From Thiomicrospira pelophila DSM 1534 (lineage in GTDB: Bacteria > Pseudomonadota > Gammaproteobacteria > Thiomicrospirales > Thiomicrospiraceae), in contig NZ_JOMR01000001.1 of NCBI RefSeq assembly GCF_000711195.1, positions 248,001-312,000 of the forward strand: 64,000 nt of DNA, given 5' to 3'. Below, in pieces: positions 13,583 through 24,200 of the stretch. How positions within the stretch are numbered: the stretch's first letter is position 1; the number at the start of each line of letters is the position of its first letter. The position numbers and the translations under genes were made by a program. Under the pieces are notes generated by a model. That model worked only from the letters and a program-made list of their open reading frames with translations, made no database searches and was not told where the DNA came from.

Positions 13583-16500
13583 CTAGTTTGCAAAGTCTTC
13601 AGGATCGTAGCCAAGGTTGGGGGCGAGCCATTTTTCGGCTTCTTGGATCGTCCAGTTTTTGCGTTTGGCATAGTCTTCGGCTTGGTCACGGCCGATTGAG
13701 CCGACACCGAAGTATTTACTTTCCGGGTGCGCAAAATACCAGCCAGATACCGCTGCGGTTGGGGTCATAGCGTAGCTCGAAGTGAGCTCCAAGCCGATCT
13801 CACTATCCGGTTTTAGCAGTGACCAAAGTGTACCTTTTTCGGTGTGCTCTGGGTTGGCCGGATAACCTGGGGCCGGGCGAATACCGCGATATTTTTCTTT
13901 AATCATTTCTTCGTTTGTAAGCTGTTCATCCGCGGCATAACCCCAGAATTCTTTACGCACCTTTTCGTGCATGTATTCTGCCAAGGCTTCGGCTAAACGG
14001 TCAGCCAAGGCTTTCAGCATAATGGCTTGATAGTCATCATGCGCGGCCTCAAAACGCGCAATGTGTTCATCAATCCCAATACCGGCGGTAACCGCAAATG
14101 CGCCAATATAATCTTCAAGCACCAGGCCTGGTTGTTGTTTGTTGGCTTTGGGGGCGATGTAATCACTTAAGCACTGGTTGTACTGGCCCGCTTTTTTATC
14201 CGCTTGTTGACGCAAATTGTGCAGACGCGTCAGCACTTCTTCTCGGCTATCGTCTTTATAAAGTTCAATGTCATCTACTACCGAATTGGCTGGGTAAAAG
14301 CCGATCACAGCACGTGCGGTTAACCATTTTTCTTTAATAATGGTTTGCAGCATGGTTTTAGCATCGGCAAACACTTTGCGAGCTTCTTCGCCCACCAGTT
14401 TGTCGTCTAAAATTCGCGGGTACAAACCATGTAAATCCCAAGACTGGAAAAACGGTGACCAATCTAGTCGATCTAACAATTCCGTTAATGGAATGTCGTC
14501 AAATACTTTGGTGCCCAAAAAGCTAGGTTTAGGTGGGACGTAGTTTGTCCAATCAACTGGGATCGGGTTTTCGCGTGCCTTGTTTAAAGGCGTTCGTTTA
14601 ACTTGCTTAGAACGCGCTTTACGTTCTTCACGCAGCTGCTCATACTCAGCACGAATTTTAGCGGCATAATCGACTTTAAGATCATTCGAAATCAAGCTTT
14701 GCGCTACGCCAACCGCGCGCGAGGCATCTTTTACATAGACTACTGGATGATCATATTGTGGTTCGATTTTAACGGCGGTATGGGCTTTCGATGTGGTGGC
14801 CCCACCGATCAACAAGGGCAAATTCATGCCACGGCGCTGCATTTCTTTAGCGACATTCACCATTTCTTCTAGTGACGGCGTGATCAGGCCAGATAAGCCG
14901 ATCACATTGGCGTTTTCTTTAATGGCGGTGTCGAGAATTTTTTCGGTCGGGACCATCACGCCCAGGTCAATCACGTCAAAGTTATTACACTGCAACACCA
15001 CGCCCACAATGTTTTTACCTATGTCATGGACGTCGCCTTTTACAGTCGCCATCACAATTTTGCCTTTGGCTTGACCACTGGCTTTTTCGGCTTCTAAGTA
15101 AGGTTGTAAATAGGCCACTGCGCGCTTCATGACGCGCGCCGATTTTACGACTTGAGGCAAGAACATTTTGCCCGCACCAAACAAGTCGCCTACCACGTTC
15201 ATGCCGTCCATTAACGGGCCTTCGATGACCTGTAATGGCGAGCCTAATGTGGTTCGAGCTTCTTCGGTATCATCTTCAATATAGTCAGTGATACCTTTAA
15301 CGAGCGAGTGTTCCAAACGCTTTTCAACGCTGGCTTCGCGCCAACGAATGTCGGATTCTTTTGATTGAACCGAGCCATCGCCACGGAATTTTTCGGCCAC
15401 CTCAAGCAAACGATCGGCGGCACCGGAGTCCTTGTTCAACACCACATCTTCCACGGCTTGCTTTAATTCTGGATCTAGATCGTCGTATACCGCCATTTGC
15501 GCGGCATTCACAATCCCCATATCCATGCCTTTTTGGATGGCGTAATAGAGGAATACCGAATGAATCGCTTCACGCACCGGGTTGTTACCACGGAAAGAGA
15601 AAGACACGTTGGAGACGCCGCCGGAAATCAGCGCGTGTGGTAGGTTTTTCTTAATCCAATCGACCGCATTGATGAAGTCCATCGCGTAGTTATTGTGTTC
15701 TTCAATGCCGGTCGCAATCGCGAAAATATTCGGGTCAAAAATAATGTCTTCCGGTGGGAAACCGTTGGCCACCAATAAGTCGTAAGAGCGTTTACAAATT
15801 TCTTTTTTGCGCTCAAAGGTGTCGGCTTGACCGTCTTCATCAAACGCCATCACAATCGTGGCTGCACCGTAACGCTGGATCATTTTAGCTTGGGCGAGGA
15901 AATTTTCTTCGCCTTCTTTTAGTGAGATCGAGTTAACAATGCCTTTGCCTTGAATGCACTTTAAACCGGCTTCAATCGCTTCCCATTTGGAGGAGTCAAT
16001 CATAATCGGCACGCGCGCGGCATCGGGTTCACCCGCCATCATATTTAAAAAACGTGTCATACAGGCTTTAGCATTCAACATGCCTTCGTCCATATTCACG
16101 TCAATAATTTGCGCGCCATCGTTGACTTGTTTTACCGCAATTTCGACGGCTTGCTCGTAGTTATCTTCAATAATCAAACGCTTAAATAAGGCCGACCCCG
16201 TCACGTTATTACGTTCGCCCACGTTTACAAATAAGCTGGTCTCGCCAATATTCATCGGCTCTAAGCCGGACAAACGACATTCGATTTTAGGCGTAGGAAT
16301 GTTACGAGGTGCAAACGCGAGCGCCGCTTTTGCCATCGCGGCGACATGATCCGGCGTGGTGCCACAGCAACCGCCGATAATATTCAACCACCCGCGTTCG
16401 GCCCAAGTTTTTACTTCGGCCGCCATTTGTTCGGGAGTTTCGTCATATTCGCCAAACTCATTCGGTAAGCCCGCATTGGGGTGAACCGATACATGGGTTT

Positions 16501-17302
16501 CACAAATGCGACTGAGTTCTTCCACATAAGGGCGTAATTCTTCCGGCCCTAACGCACAGTTTAAACCGATGCTTAAAGGTTTGGCGTGACGAATTGCGTT
16601 ATAAAAGGCTTCGGTGGTTTGGCCAGATAAGGTACGGCCAGAGGCGTCAGTAATCGTGCCAGAAATCATAATTGGCACTTCTTCGCCCAGCGTATCTTCG
16701 ACTTGTTTGACCGCAAATATGGCGGCTTTGGCGTTTAGCGTATCGAAAATGGTTTCGATCAAAATCACATCTGCGCCACCGTCTAATAAAGCTTGGGTGG
16801 CTTGCACATAAGCTTCTACCAATTCATCGAAATGCGTGTTGCGAAAGCCTGGATCGTTTACATCTGGTGAGATCGAAGCCGTGCGGTTTGTTGGGCCGAG
16901 CACCCCGGCAACAAAACGAGGTTTACCGTCTTCGTTTTGCGCGATCTCACAAGCTTCGCGCGCGACCTGAGCCGCGTGCAAGTTGATGTCACGTACCTGC
17001 GATTCCATATCGTAATCGGCTTGCGCAATCGTAGTGGCATTAAACGAATTGGTTTCCAGCAAGTCGACACCTTGGCGCAAAAAGCTTAAATGAATATCGC
17101 GAATTAACTGCGGCTGGGTTAGCACCAGAATATCGTTATTGCCTTTAATATCCATGTGATAATCAGCAAAACGCGCTCCACGGAAGTCGTCTTCGGACAA
17201 TTGCAGGTTTTGAATCATCGTCCCCATCGCCCCGTCTAACACGACTACGCGCTCCGTTAGCAGGCTTTTAAGTTGGGCAATGCGTTCTAATCGAGGACTC
17301 AT
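13583..17302 (-). CDS. metH: Cobalamin-dependent methionine synthase
   Basis: A 1239-aa modular enzyme that transfers methyl from 5-methyl-THF through cobalamin to homocysteine. In order: the homocysteine domain with zinc ligands (GLNCALGP and [10 protein letters not shown]), the pterin-binding domain, the cap and B12 domains with the cobalt-ligating DVHDIGKN (near residue 760), and the SAM-dependent reactivation domain ([19 protein letters not shown]). Length is normal for the family. GGAAGT precedes the ATG at 17302. A perfect dispersed palindrome lies in the linker before the activation domain (14121-14132). No cobalamin riboswitch is evident upstream. Confidence 0.97.
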   Translation of the reverse strand: MSPRLERIAQLKSLLTERVVVLDGAMGTMIQNLQLSEDDFRGARFADYHMDIKGNNDILVLTQPQLIRDIHLSFLRQGVDLLETNSFNATTIAQADYDMESQVRDINLHAAQVAREACEIAQNEDGKPRFVAGVLGPTNRTASISPDVNDPGFRNTHFDELVEAYVQATQALLDGGADVILIETIFDTLNAKAAIFAVKQVEDTLGEEVPIMISGTITDASGRTLSGQTTEAFYNAIRHAKPLSIGLNCALGPEELRPYVEELSRICETHVSVHPNAGLPNEFGEYDETPEQMAAEVKTWAERGWLNIIGGCCGTTPDHVAAMAKAALAFAPRNIPTPKIECRLSGLEPMNIGETSLFVNVGERNNVTGSALFKRLIIEDNYEQAVEIAVKQVNDGAQIIDVNMDEGMLNAKACMTRFLNMMAGEPDAARVPIMIDSSKWEAIEAGLKCIQGKGIVNSISLKEGEENFLAQAKMIQRYGAATIVMAFDEDGQADTFERKKEICKRSYDLLVANGFPPEDIIFDPNIFAIATGIEEHNNYAMDFINAVDWIKKNLPHALISGGVSNVSFSFRGNNPVREAIHSVFLYYAIQKGMDMGIVNAAQMAVYDDLDPELKQAVEDVVLNKDSGAADRLLEVAEKFRGDGSVQSKESDIRWREASVEKRLEHSLVKGITDYIEDDTEEARTTLGSPLQVIEGPLMDGMNVVGDLFGAGKMFLPQVVKSARVMKRAVAYLQPYLEAEKASGQAKGKIVMATVKGDVHDIGKNIVGVVLQCNNFDVIDLGVMVPTEKILDTAIKENANVIGLSGLITPSLEEMVNVAKEMQRRGMNLPLLIGGATTSKAHTAVKIEPQYDHPVVYVKDASRAVGVAQSLISNDLKVDYAAKIRAEYEQLREERKARSKQVKRTPLNKARENPIPVDWTNYVPPKPSFLGTKVFDDIPLTELLDRLDWSPFFQSWDLHGLYPRILDDKLVGEEARKVFADAKTMLQTIIKEKWLTARAVIGFYPANSVVDDIELYKDDSREEVLTRLHNLRQQADKKAGQYNQCLSDYIAPKANKQQPGLVLEDYIGAFAVTAGIGIDEHIARFEAAHDDYQAIMLKALADRLAEALAEYMHEKVRKEFWGYAADEQLTNEEMIKEKYRGIRPAPGYPANPEHTEKGTLWSLLKPDSEIGLELTSSYAMTPTAAVSGWYFAHPESKYFGVGSIGRDQAEDYAKRKNWTIQEAEKWLAPNLGYDPEDFAN
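14121..14132. repeat. Dispersed palindrome ACCAGGCCTGGT, perfect, in metH
   Basis: Exact copy; read on the coding strand as Q-P-G-L-V. Confidence 0.9.
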
Positions 17303-17450
17303 AATAGACTTCCGTTTATGCGTTTAAATCAAAGTGGCTTATTTTAACTCAATTCCGACCTAAACGCCTGGTTAAAGACGGCGAATGACCGCTTGCTGAA
17401 ACCGCGTGATGTTTGTAATATAACCAAAATCAAATATAGGAGAAAAGACC

Positions 17451-17759
17451 ATGAGTAGCGTTGTAAGAGGCAATCGACCATTACGATTTTTCGCGATTAT
17501 GATGGTGGTGTTAGTTATTGTGGCGCATTTTTTAGGCCAAATTGATTTAACCCAAAACTGGATTTTTTGGATTGCGTTAGCCATGGCTGCGAATGCGATT
17601 CAGGCAAGTTTTAGCGGTTTTTGCCCAATGTTTAAAAATGCGCGTGGTGAATGTGTTGCCTGTGGCGTGGTGTGTGATACACCCAAAGACAACAAAAACT
17701 CAGAAGAATCTCCCAAGCGGTTAAAAGATCCTTCGACTTGGCACAGGATGACTGGCTAA
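17451..17759 (+). CDS. DUF2892-like small inner-membrane protein
   Basis: A 102-aa protein with two transmembrane helices (residues about 12-29 and 35-54) followed by a cytoplasmic Cys-rich tail, SGFCPMFKNARGECVACGVVC. The pattern of two helices then CP-x(n)-C matches the DUF2892 membrane module of YgaP-type proteins, here without a rhodanese domain. A strong ribosome site, AGGAGAAAAG, precedes ATG 17451. It is divergent from metH. Possible role in sulfur trafficking or redox; not established. Confidence 0.7.
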   Translation: MSSVVRGNRPLRFFAIMMVVLVIVAHFLGQIDLTQNWIFWIALAMAANAIQASFSGFCPMFKNARGECVACGVVCDTPKDNKNSEESPKRLKDPSTWHRMTG

Positions 17760-17770
17760 AAAATAAAGTT

Positions 17771-18532
17771 CTATTGAGCTGTCCAGCCACCATCCATAAT
17801 TAAAGGCTGGCCATTCATAAAGCCCGCGTGATCAGAACACAGCCACATAATCGCCGAGGCAATTTCTTCTGGCGAACCTAATCGACCAATCGGCGTGCCT
17901 GCATTTAAAGCTTCTTCCATCTTAGGGTCTTTCTCAAATACGCCTGCCACCATTGGGGTTTTAATCACACCCGGACACACGGCGTTAATGCGCACACCTT
18001 GTTTAGCGTATTCAAGCGCGGCGGTTTTGGTGAGCTGGATCACGCCGCCTTTCGATGCGCAATAAGCGGGCACATTCTGAAACCCAACTACACCGGCAAT
18101 TGACGAGATATTCACAATGCAACCGCTGCCTTGTTTAACCATCTGCGGGATTTGGTTTTTCATGCACAGCCACACACCTTTCAAATTGATATCAATCACT
18201 CGATCCCAATTTTGCTCGGTGCAATCGGCGGTCGGCGCGCGATCACCATCAATGCCCGCGTTATTAATCGCAAAATCCAAACGCTGATAAGTGCTCAGCG
18301 TGTGTGCGATCATGTTTTCGATTTGTTTAGAATCGGACACATCGGTTTTAACAAACATCGCTTCTGCGCCCATTTTCTTGAGTTCCGCAACCGCTTGTTC
18401 ACCTTTTTGCACCTGCACATCAGCAATCACAACCTTAGCGCCCTGCTTAGCAAACGCCTGTGCGGTAGCAAACCCAATCCCAGAACTTGCGCCCGTAATC
18501 ACGGCCACTTTATCGGTATATTCTGTAGACAT
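17771..18532 (-). CDS. Short-chain dehydrogenase/reductase (SDR)
   Basis: A 253-aa classical SDR. It has the cofactor motif TGASSGIG, Asp at the end of strand 2 (VVIADV) favouring NAD(H), NNAG, the catalytic Ser of NISS and the YCASK Tyr/Lys pair, and ends PLIMDGGWTAQ. The start is placed at ATG 18532 because AAGGAGG sits just upstream; the frame remains open to 18601, but that extension lacks a ribosome site and family resemblance. Substrate cannot be told from sequence. It is convergent with the DUF2892-like gene, only 11 bases apart. Confidence 0.88.
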   Translation of the reverse strand: MSTEYTDKVAVITGASSGIGFATAQAFAKQGAKVVIADVQVQKGEQAVAELKKMGAEAMFVKTDVSDSKQIENMIAHTLSTYQRLDFAINNAGIDGDRAPTADCTEQNWDRVIDINLKGVWLCMKNQIPQMVKQGSGCIVNISSIAGVVGFQNVPAYCASKGGVIQLTKTAALEYAKQGVRINAVCPGVIKTPMVAGVFEKDPKMEEALNAGTPIGRLGSPEEIASAIMWLCSDHAGFMNGQPLIMDGGWTAQ

Positions 18533-18731
18533 AAAACCTCCTTCGTAGATAAAGACCCCCGAAGTGAATGGTATAAACGCACTATCAATCCACCAAACCA
18601 ACAGGGCATACTATTGATATTACTCTTTAAAAGAGTGAGTTCAAATTATTTAGGCTAATGAATATGTTTTAATTAAGTCACGGTTGATTCGGACTATTAG
18701 TACAAACCCAGTAATAAATAGGAGACGCGTT

Positions 18732-18908
18732 ATGCCATATAAATCCATTAGCGATCTGCCAAAAGAACAAGTTAAAAATTATACCGCGCACCAGAAAAAA
18801 GCATTTCTTAAAGCCTTCAATAATGCGTATAAGGAATATGAGCACGACGAAAGCAAGGCGTTTGCTGTCGCTCACCACGCAGCCCAACAAGCAAGTGAAA
18901 AATCATAA
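18732..18908 (+). CDS. ChaB-like small protein
   Basis: A 58-aa protein beginning MPYKSISDLPKEQ, the characteristic opening of ChaB proteins, followed by KAFLKAFNNAYKEYEHDESKAFAVAHHAA. It is shorter than E. coli ChaB (about 76 aa) but shares the helical core. The start is at 18732 with TAGGAGA upstream; the frame is open further upstream but unlikely to be translated. ChaB was linked to cation transport regulation in E. coli, with no firm biochemical role. The dispersed palindrome follows 7 bases after the stop. Confidence 0.75.
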   Translation: MPYKSISDLPKEQVKNYTAHQKKAFLKAFNNAYKEYEHDESKAFAVAHHAAQQASEKS

Positions 18909-18915
18909 TTAAACA

Positions 18916-18927
18916 ACCAGGCCTGGT
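18916..18927. repeat. Dispersed palindrome ACCAGGCCTGGT, perfect, intergenic
   Basis: Seven bases after the chaB-like stop codon. Confidence 0.9.
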
Positions 18928-19009
18928 GTTATTCAAGGTAAAGAAAATTGAGCCTAAGATGAAGGTTTTGAATACGTAATTTATAAAATACGGGAGCTTA
19001 TTCGCTTTT

Positions 19010-19201
19010 ATGCAACTGATCGTTACCAAAGAAGTGCAGTGTCCTTACTGTGGCGAGACCATCGAAGCCGTTATTGACTGCTCCATTCCGCAACAAGACT
19101 ATATTGAAGACTGTGAGGTCTGTTGCCGCCCTATTAATTTTAATGTGACCGTTGATCATGAGGGCGAAGCTTACGTTGTTGTATCACATGAAAACGAATA
19201 G
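19010..19201 (+). CDS. CPXCG-motif cysteine-rich protein
   Basis: A 63-aa protein with two Cys pairs, CPYCGE near residue 11 and DCEVCCRP near residue 36, expected to form a single zinc knuckle. It matches the widely conserved CPXCG family of unknown function, common in gammaproteobacteria. It starts at ATG 19010 and ends just before the convergent dbpA gene. Confidence 0.8.
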   Translation: MQLIVTKEVQCPYCGETIEAVIDCSIPQQDYIEDCEVCCRPINFNVTVDHEGEAYVVVSHENE

Positions 19202-19238
19202 AAAAATCCGTTCTCTTGTGATGATTCTGACGTTTGGA

Positions 19239-20630
19239 TTAGCTTGTTAAAATCCGGGCGCGGAAGTTTTTGCCTTTTAGTTTTCCGGCGCTGATTTGTT
19301 TGAGCGCGAGTTTGGCGATTTTGCGGTCTACGGCGACGTATGCGCGTATGTCGGCGATTTTGATTTTGCCGATTTGTTCGCCTGTTAACTGTTGATTGGC
19401 GGTTAACGCACCCAAAATATCACCTGGGCGAAGCTTTTGTTTTTTGCCACCGTCAATTTGGATGGTGATCATATTGGCTTGCAGCGGGGGTTGCTTTAAA
19501 ACGCTTAAATCCGGCAGCGGTTCGGCGACAATTTCTTGATCTAAATATTCCGCTAACACGGCAACCTTATAGCTTTCTTTGTCGCTAATTAAACTGGCGG
19601 CGACACCTTTGCTTCCGGCTCGGCCGGTGCGCCCGATACGGTGAACATGCACTTCGGGATCGTGTGCTAGGTGAAAGTTAATCACGGCGTCTAAGGCTTC
19701 AATATCCAAACCGCGCGCGGCCACATCGGTGGCGACCAATACGGCGATGCTTTTGTTGGCAAACTGAATTAGGGTTTGATCGCGGTCGCGTTGTTCTAAA
19801 TCGCCATGTAACGCTTGCGCGCTAAAGCCAACTTGTAATAAGGAATCCGCCACCATTTGCGCGTCTTTTTTAGTGTTACAAAACACCACACTCGACTCTG
19901 GACGATTTTTTAACAACAACAATCGCAACGCAGTCAGACGTTGTTCAGGTGTGTCAACTTGATAAAAATGCTGCGCGATGCTGGCATGGTCGTGTTGCGA
20001 TTGCACTTGAATCCGCACCGGCGTTTGCATGATGCGTTCGCTGATTTTCTCAATTTGGCTAGGAAAGGTCGCGCTAAACAATAGGGTTTGGCGCGGGGTT
20101 GGTAGTTGTTCACAAATCGCATCTAACGATGGTTGAAAACCCATATCCAGCATACGGTCGGCTTCGTCTAATACCAGGATTTTTAACTCGTCCATTTTGA
20201 GCGTTTGTTTGCGTAAATGTTCTTCAATTCGCCCCGGCGTGCCCACAATAATATGCGCGCCTTGCTGCAACGAGCTTAACTGCGCGCCAATAGATTGACC
20301 GCCGCACAAGGTCAGCACTTTTATATTGCTTAAACGGCGCGCTAGGCGACGGATTTCTTCTGCCACCTGGTCGGCGAGTTCGCGAGTTGGGCATAGCACC
20401 AACGCTTGCACTTGAAAGCTTTTAGGGTCGAGCGCTTGTAATAAACCCAAGCCAAAAGCGGCGGTTTTTCCCGAGCCGGTTTTGCCCTGCGCAATCACAT
20501 CTTGCCCCGCCAAAATCGGGGGTAAGCTTTGTGTCTGAATTTCGGTAAGCTGGTGATAGCCCAAGCTATCCAGGTTGCTGAGTAGGTCGGGGTGTAAATC
20601 GAGAGTTGAAAACGCAGGTGTGGCAGTCAA
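19239..20630 (-). CDS. dbpA: ATP-dependent RNA helicase DbpA
   Basis: A 463-aa DEAD-box helicase acting on 23S rRNA helix 92 during 50S assembly. It has the Q motif, Walker A (GKTGSGKTAAF), LDEADRMLDMGF, SAT, VATDVAARGLD and HRIGRTGRAG. The C-terminal 70 residues (KKQKLRPGDILGAL through LKGKNFRARIL) form the DbpA RNA-binding domain that separates it from other DEAD-box proteins. The length is typical. It is monocistronic by spacing. Confidence 0.93.
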   Translation of the reverse strand: MTATPAFSTLDLHPDLLSNLDSLGYHQLTEIQTQSLPPILAGQDVIAQGKTGSGKTAAFGLGLLQALDPKSFQVQALVLCPTRELADQVAEEIRRLARRLSNIKVLTLCGGQSIGAQLSSLQQGAHIIVGTPGRIEEHLRKQTLKMDELKILVLDEADRMLDMGFQPSLDAICEQLPTPRQTLLFSATFPSQIEKISERIMQTPVRIQVQSQHDHASIAQHFYQVDTPEQRLTALRLLLLKNRPESSVVFCNTKKDAQMVADSLLQVGFSAQALHGDLEQRDRDQTLIQFANKSIAVLVATDVAARGLDIEALDAVINFHLAHDPEVHVHRIGRTGRAGSKGVAASLISDKESYKVAVLAEYLDQEIVAEPLPDLSVLKQPPLQANMITIQIDGGKKQKLRPGDILGALTANQQLTGEQIGKIKIADIRAYVAVDRKIAKLALKQISAGKLKGKNFRARILTS

Positions 20631-20756
20631 GGTTGTGTCCTTATGGCTTGGAGCGCGTGCACTAAGCAGATTGAGTTGAATGGGCGTATTGTAAGGGTTT
20701 TGCAGGCGGGCGTTTGATTTTATTGGGGTTTTTGTGAAGTGAGAGGTTAATTAAGT

Positions 20757-20768
20757 GCCAGGCCTGGT
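20757..20768. repeat. Dispersed palindrome, 1 mismatch (GCCAGGCCTGGT)
   Basis: Part of a 20-bp near-copy (20753-20772) of the long palindrome found at 30679 and 47234 (two differences). About 80 bases past the stop of the leftward beta-propeller gene. Confidence 0.85.
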
Positions 20769-20848
20769 GCTTTAAACCCTCCAACAAAACACCGAAAGCG
20801 GCGTGTTGATTGAAGGGTGTTGAATAAACGCTTTAATTTAAACCGATT

Positions 20849-21745
20849 TTACAGCGGTAAAATCAATACCTTGTCTTCGTTAAACAACGGAATCAGCAAA
20901 CGGTTACGTTTGGTGTCGACATCCATATCTGCTGGTGAGTTTAAGAACTCAGCAATGGTATCGTAGCCACCATCTTTAAAGACTTCAATCGACGAGCTTT
21001 CCCAGCTCGACATAGCGATGCTACCATCCGGTAATTTTACAAGGCCGTCTAATCTTGCACCGAAGGGTTGAGGCATTTCTGTGATGTCGCCCTTGTTATC
21101 AATTTTGATGATTCTAGCCGAGCTGAAAAACACCACGTAAAGATCGCCGTTTTCATAAATAATGCCGTTTGGCTGGCCCATTTTAGGGTCTTTCAAAATC
21201 GTCTCGACCTGGCCATTTTCTGAAACTTTAAAAATCGCATCCGTACCAGACGACTCAAACCCAGGTTTCATGCCGGTATCCGTTACATAGACATGATTGC
21301 CATCGCCGGCGTCAATCCCATTTAAGAAGCTGCTGCCCTTAACATCAATGGTCGAGAGTTGCTTACCACTTGGCAGTTCAAACACTTGGATTTGTGTAAT
21401 GTCAGCCACAAACAGTTTATTGCCAATAATCGTCATGCCTTTGGGGGCGTGTAACTGAACCTTGTCGCTGGCGCCATCAATCCATTTAAGGTCAATTACT
21501 TCGCCTTCCGGGCTGAGTTTAGAGATAAAACCATTGTCGTCAGCTTCGAACGGACTGCCATTGATGTTGGAAACTAAATAGACATCTTTATCCGCATAAT
21601 ACTCAACCGATTCAGGTGTCGAAAAACCGACATCGCTGACCATGATTTGAGCGTTGTCCTGATTCGCTATCGCGCCCAAAGACCAAGAGGCCGCCAATAA
21701 AACGAACAGACTTTTTGTAAAGCTTTGAGTGAACTTCATAATCAA
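20849..21745 (-). CDS. Periplasmic SMP-30/NHL-like beta-propeller protein
   Basis: A 298-aa exported protein with a signal peptide ending near GAIANQ. The body shows repeated beta-propeller blades typical of SMP-30/gluconolactonase or NHL proteins: ESVEYYADKDVYLVSN, APKGMTIIGNKLFVAD, NGIDAGDGNHVYVTDT, PNGIIYENGDLYVVF and LDGLVKLPDGSIAMSS. Metal-coordinating Glu, Asn and Asp at blade starts are plausible, so a lactonase activity is possible, but such folds are also used for binding only. It has its own promoter region and no functional partner nearby. Confidence 0.75.
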   Translation of the reverse strand: MIMKFTQSFTKSLFVLLAASWSLGAIANQDNAQIMVSDVGFSTPESVEYYADKDVYLVSNINGSPFEADDNGFISKLSPEGEVIDLKWIDGASDKVQLHAPKGMTIIGNKLFVADITQIQVFELPSGKQLSTIDVKGSSFLNGIDAGDGNHVYVTDTGMKPGFESSGTDAIFKVSENGQVETILKDPKMGQPNGIIYENGDLYVVFFSSARIIKIDNKGDITEMPQPFGARLDGLVKLPDGSIAMSSWESSSIEVFKDGGYDTIAEFLNSPADMDVDTKRNRLLIPLFNEDKVLILPL

Positions 21746-22007
21746 CTCCTAAGAGATTAATGGTGTTATGTGTCCCGGAACGCGAAGCTGTCACAAACAG
21801 CCGATTGCACCGATCTAAGATAAATATGCTAGCACGGCGATAGGGCAAAATAATTCAAAATTAAAGGTTAAATCATGTTTTAACAAGAAAAACTGGGGGA
21901 ATAAGTTTTGCAGACTCATTTGTCTTGCTCTGGTTTCATGCTTGACGTTATGATTAAGGGGTTGAAAAACACGAACTAAGGTTTCATTTTAATAAGGAGT
22001 TAGCAGT

Positions 22008-22244
22008 ATGCCTCTAGGACACCACGACCTGGCACATGAGTTTCCAGAATTTAAAGAACGCATTCACGAACTAAAAATGAACGATGCGCATTTTAAAAAG
22101 CTATTTGAAGAATATGATCAAGCGACCACTAAGATCGAAGCTTTGGAAAAGCAGGAATCCCCTGTGGCTGACGAAACAATGGAAGACCTGAAAAAGCAAC
22201 GCCTAGTGTTGAAAGATCAGCTATATGCCATGCTAAAAGGCTAA
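22008..22244 (+). CDS. YdcH family small coiled-coil protein (DUF465)
   Basis: A 78-aa soluble helical protein. The opening LGHHDLAHEFPEFKERIHEL and the following helix MNDAHFKKLFEEYDQA match the YdcH/DUF465 family. The function is unknown; members are often abundant and linked to stress. A strong ribosome site, AAGGAG, precedes ATG 22008, and a rho-independent terminator follows, so it is a single-gene unit. Confidence 0.88.
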   Translation: MPLGHHDLAHEFPEFKERIHELKMNDAHFKKLFEEYDQATTKIEALEKQESPVADETMEDLKKQRLVLKDQLYAMLKG

Positions 22245-22263
22245 AACCTTCCAGCGACGCTTA

Positions 22264-22292
22264 AAAAGCCCGCCTTAGTTGCGGGTTTTTTT
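22264..22292 (+). terminator. Rho-independent terminator after ydcH-like gene
   Basis: CCCGC (22269) and GCGGG (22281) arms around a 7-base loop, followed by seven T residues. Confidence 0.85.
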
Positions 22293-22384
22293 GGCGCTAC
22301 TGTCGCTAATATTGACGCAATAGTGGCATTGTTTAATCAGAATAAATAACTTGATTTATGTACGAAAAAACAAATAAAACAGTC

Positions 22385-22396
22385 ACCAGACCTGGT
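22385..22396. repeat. Dispersed palindrome, 1 mismatch (ACCAGACCTGGT)
   Basis: Directly after the recQ stop, in a convergent gap. Confidence 0.8.
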
Positions 22397-22397
22397 G

Positions 22398-24200
22398 CTA
22401 TTGGGCGCGGATTCTGGTTAGGAAGACTTCGCCGTAGCGTTCTAGTTTGGCTTGGCCGACGCCGCTGACTTCTAAAAACTCGTCTTCGGTTTGGGGGCGT
22501 TTTTGTGCCATGTCCAACAAACTAATATCCCCAAACACCACATAAGCCGGTACATTCTGCTCCTCGGCGAGTTGTTTGCGCAGGTCGCGTAGGTCTTCAA
22601 ACAGTTTTTGGTCGGCGGGGTTTAGTGCATTGGCGCGATCGTTTTTGGCGCGTTTAGCGGGCGCTTCTTTTTTGGGCATCGCAAGTTGAATCGGTTGCTG
22701 ACCTTTTAGCAGCGAGCCGGATAGCTCGGTGAGTTTGAGCACCGAGTAATGTTGCAAGTCTTGAAACAGGTAACCCAGATGGATCAGTTGGCGAATAATG
22801 CTGTTCCATTGGTGTGCGCTTAGGTCTTTGCCTATGCCGTAGGTGCTGAGTTGGTCGTGTTGGAATTGTCGAATGCGTTCGTTGTCGAGCCCGCGTAATA
22901 CGTCGATCACGTGTTTAACACCAAAACCTTGATTAAGGCGGTACACGCAAGACAGCGCTTTTTGCGCGGCTTCGGTGGCGTCAAATAATTCGGGTGGGTT
23001 TAAACATACATCGCAATTGCCGCAGGGTTGGGTATTGGATTCGCCAAAGTAGTTAAGCAATACATTGCGCCGACAAGTTTGGGCTTCGGCAAAACTCACC
23101 ATACTATTGAGCTTGAAGGTTTCAAGGCGGCGTTGGTCTTCGTTGCTGACGTTTTCGACAAATTGGCGCGCGGTGCTGACGTCTTGCATGCCAAATAACA
23201 GCAGGGCTTGAGATGGCAAGCCGTCGCGTCCGGCGCGGCCCGTTTCTTGATAGTAGCCTTCGATGTTTTTAGGCACATCATAATGCACCACAAACCGCAC
23301 ATTGGGTTTGTCGATGCCCATGCCAAACGCGACGGTGGCGACCACAATATCCACTTGATCGTGCAGAAAATCATGATGCACTTGATGGCGTGTTTTCGCG
23401 TTTAAACCGGCATGATATGCGCCCACCGAAAAACCTTCGGCGGCGAGTTTGTTGGCGATGTCGTCCACGCGTTTGCGGCTTAAAGCGTAGATAATGCCGG
23501 CTTCGCCTTTTTGTTGTTTTAGAAAGCCCAACAGTTGGTTAAACGGCTGCTGTTTTTCCATTACGTTGTAGCGAATGTTGGGGCGATCAAAGCTGCCTAA
23601 GTGAATTTTTGGGTCGTGAAATTGAAGCTGTTGCAGAATGTCGGCTTGAGTGGTTTGGTCGGCGGTGGCGGTTAAGGCGATAAACGGAACATTCGTAAAT
23701 CGTTGGCGTAATGAGCCGATTTGACTGTATTCTGGCCGAAATTGGTGACCCCATTGTGATACGCAATGAGCTTCGTCGATGGCAAATATTGCAATCGGTA
23801 TGCGTTGCAGTTGGGCTAAAAACCCGTTCATTAATAAACGTTCGGGGGAGACATACAGCAATTCGAGTTCGCCATTGTGGAGCTGTCGAATCACTTGTTC
23901 GGCCGTTTCTGGGTCTTGGCTGGAGTTAAGCATTTGCGCGGCCACGCCATTGGCTTGCAAGGCGGCGACCTGATCTTGCATGAGTGCGATTAAGGGCGAA
24001 ACCACAATTGCGGTGCCGGGGCGCAAAAACGCCGGTACTTGGTAACACAAGGATTTGCCGCCGCCGGTGGGCATCAGCACAAAGTTGTCGCGGCCTTCGA
24101 CTAAATCACAAATAATGTCGAGTTGTTGGGGGCGAAATTGGCGATAGCCAAAGACGCGCTTGAGCACTTCAAGCGCTTGAGTTTCGATAGATTCACGCAT
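22398..24200 (-). CDS. recQ: ATP-dependent DNA helicase RecQ
   Basis: A 600-aa 3'-5' helicase of recombination and fork repair. It has Walker A PTGGGKSLCYQ, the DEAH box (DEAHCVSQWGHQFRPEY), helicase-C motifs (YYQETGRAGRDG), the RecQ zinc site (CRRNVLLNYFGE...CGNCDVC), a winged-helix region and a C-terminal HRDC domain (QKRPQTEDEFLEVSGVG). The length is normal. Its start overlaps the ubiC stop by 8 bases, forming a recG-ubiC-recQ unit transcribed leftward. Confidence 0.96.
   Translation of the reverse strand: MRESIETQALEVLKRVFGYRQFRPQQLDIICDLVEGRDNFVLMPTGGGKSLCYQVPAFLRPGTAIVVSPLIALMQDQVAALQANGVAAQMLNSSQDPETAEQVIRQLHNGELELLYVSPERLLMNGFLAQLQRIPIAIFAIDEAHCVSQWGHQFRPEYSQIGSLRQRFTNVPFIALTATADQTTQADILQQLQFHDPKIHLGSFDRPNIRYNVMEKQQPFNQLLGFLKQQKGEAGIIYALSRKRVDDIANKLAAEGFSVGAYHAGLNAKTRHQVHHDFLHDQVDIVVATVAFGMGIDKPNVRFVVHYDVPKNIEGYYQETGRAGRDGLPSQALLLFGMQDVSTARQFVENVSNEDQRRLETFKLNSMVSFAEAQTCRRNVLLNYFGESNTQPCGNCDVCLNPPELFDATEAAQKALSCVYRLNQGFGVKHVIDVLRGLDNERIRQFQHDQLSTYGIGKDLSAHQWNSIIRQLIHLGYLFQDLQHYSVLKLTELSGSLLKGQQPIQLAMPKKEAPAKRAKNDRANALNPADQKLFEDLRDLRKQLAEEQNVPAYVVFGDISLLDMAQKRPQTEDEFLEVSGVGQAKLERYGEVFLTRIRAQ

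Noticed and set aside
17303-17450. Cobalamin or SAM riboswitch ahead of metH
   Set aside because: The gap is only 148 bases, shared with a divergent gene, and no conserved B12-box or SAM-box core was seen.
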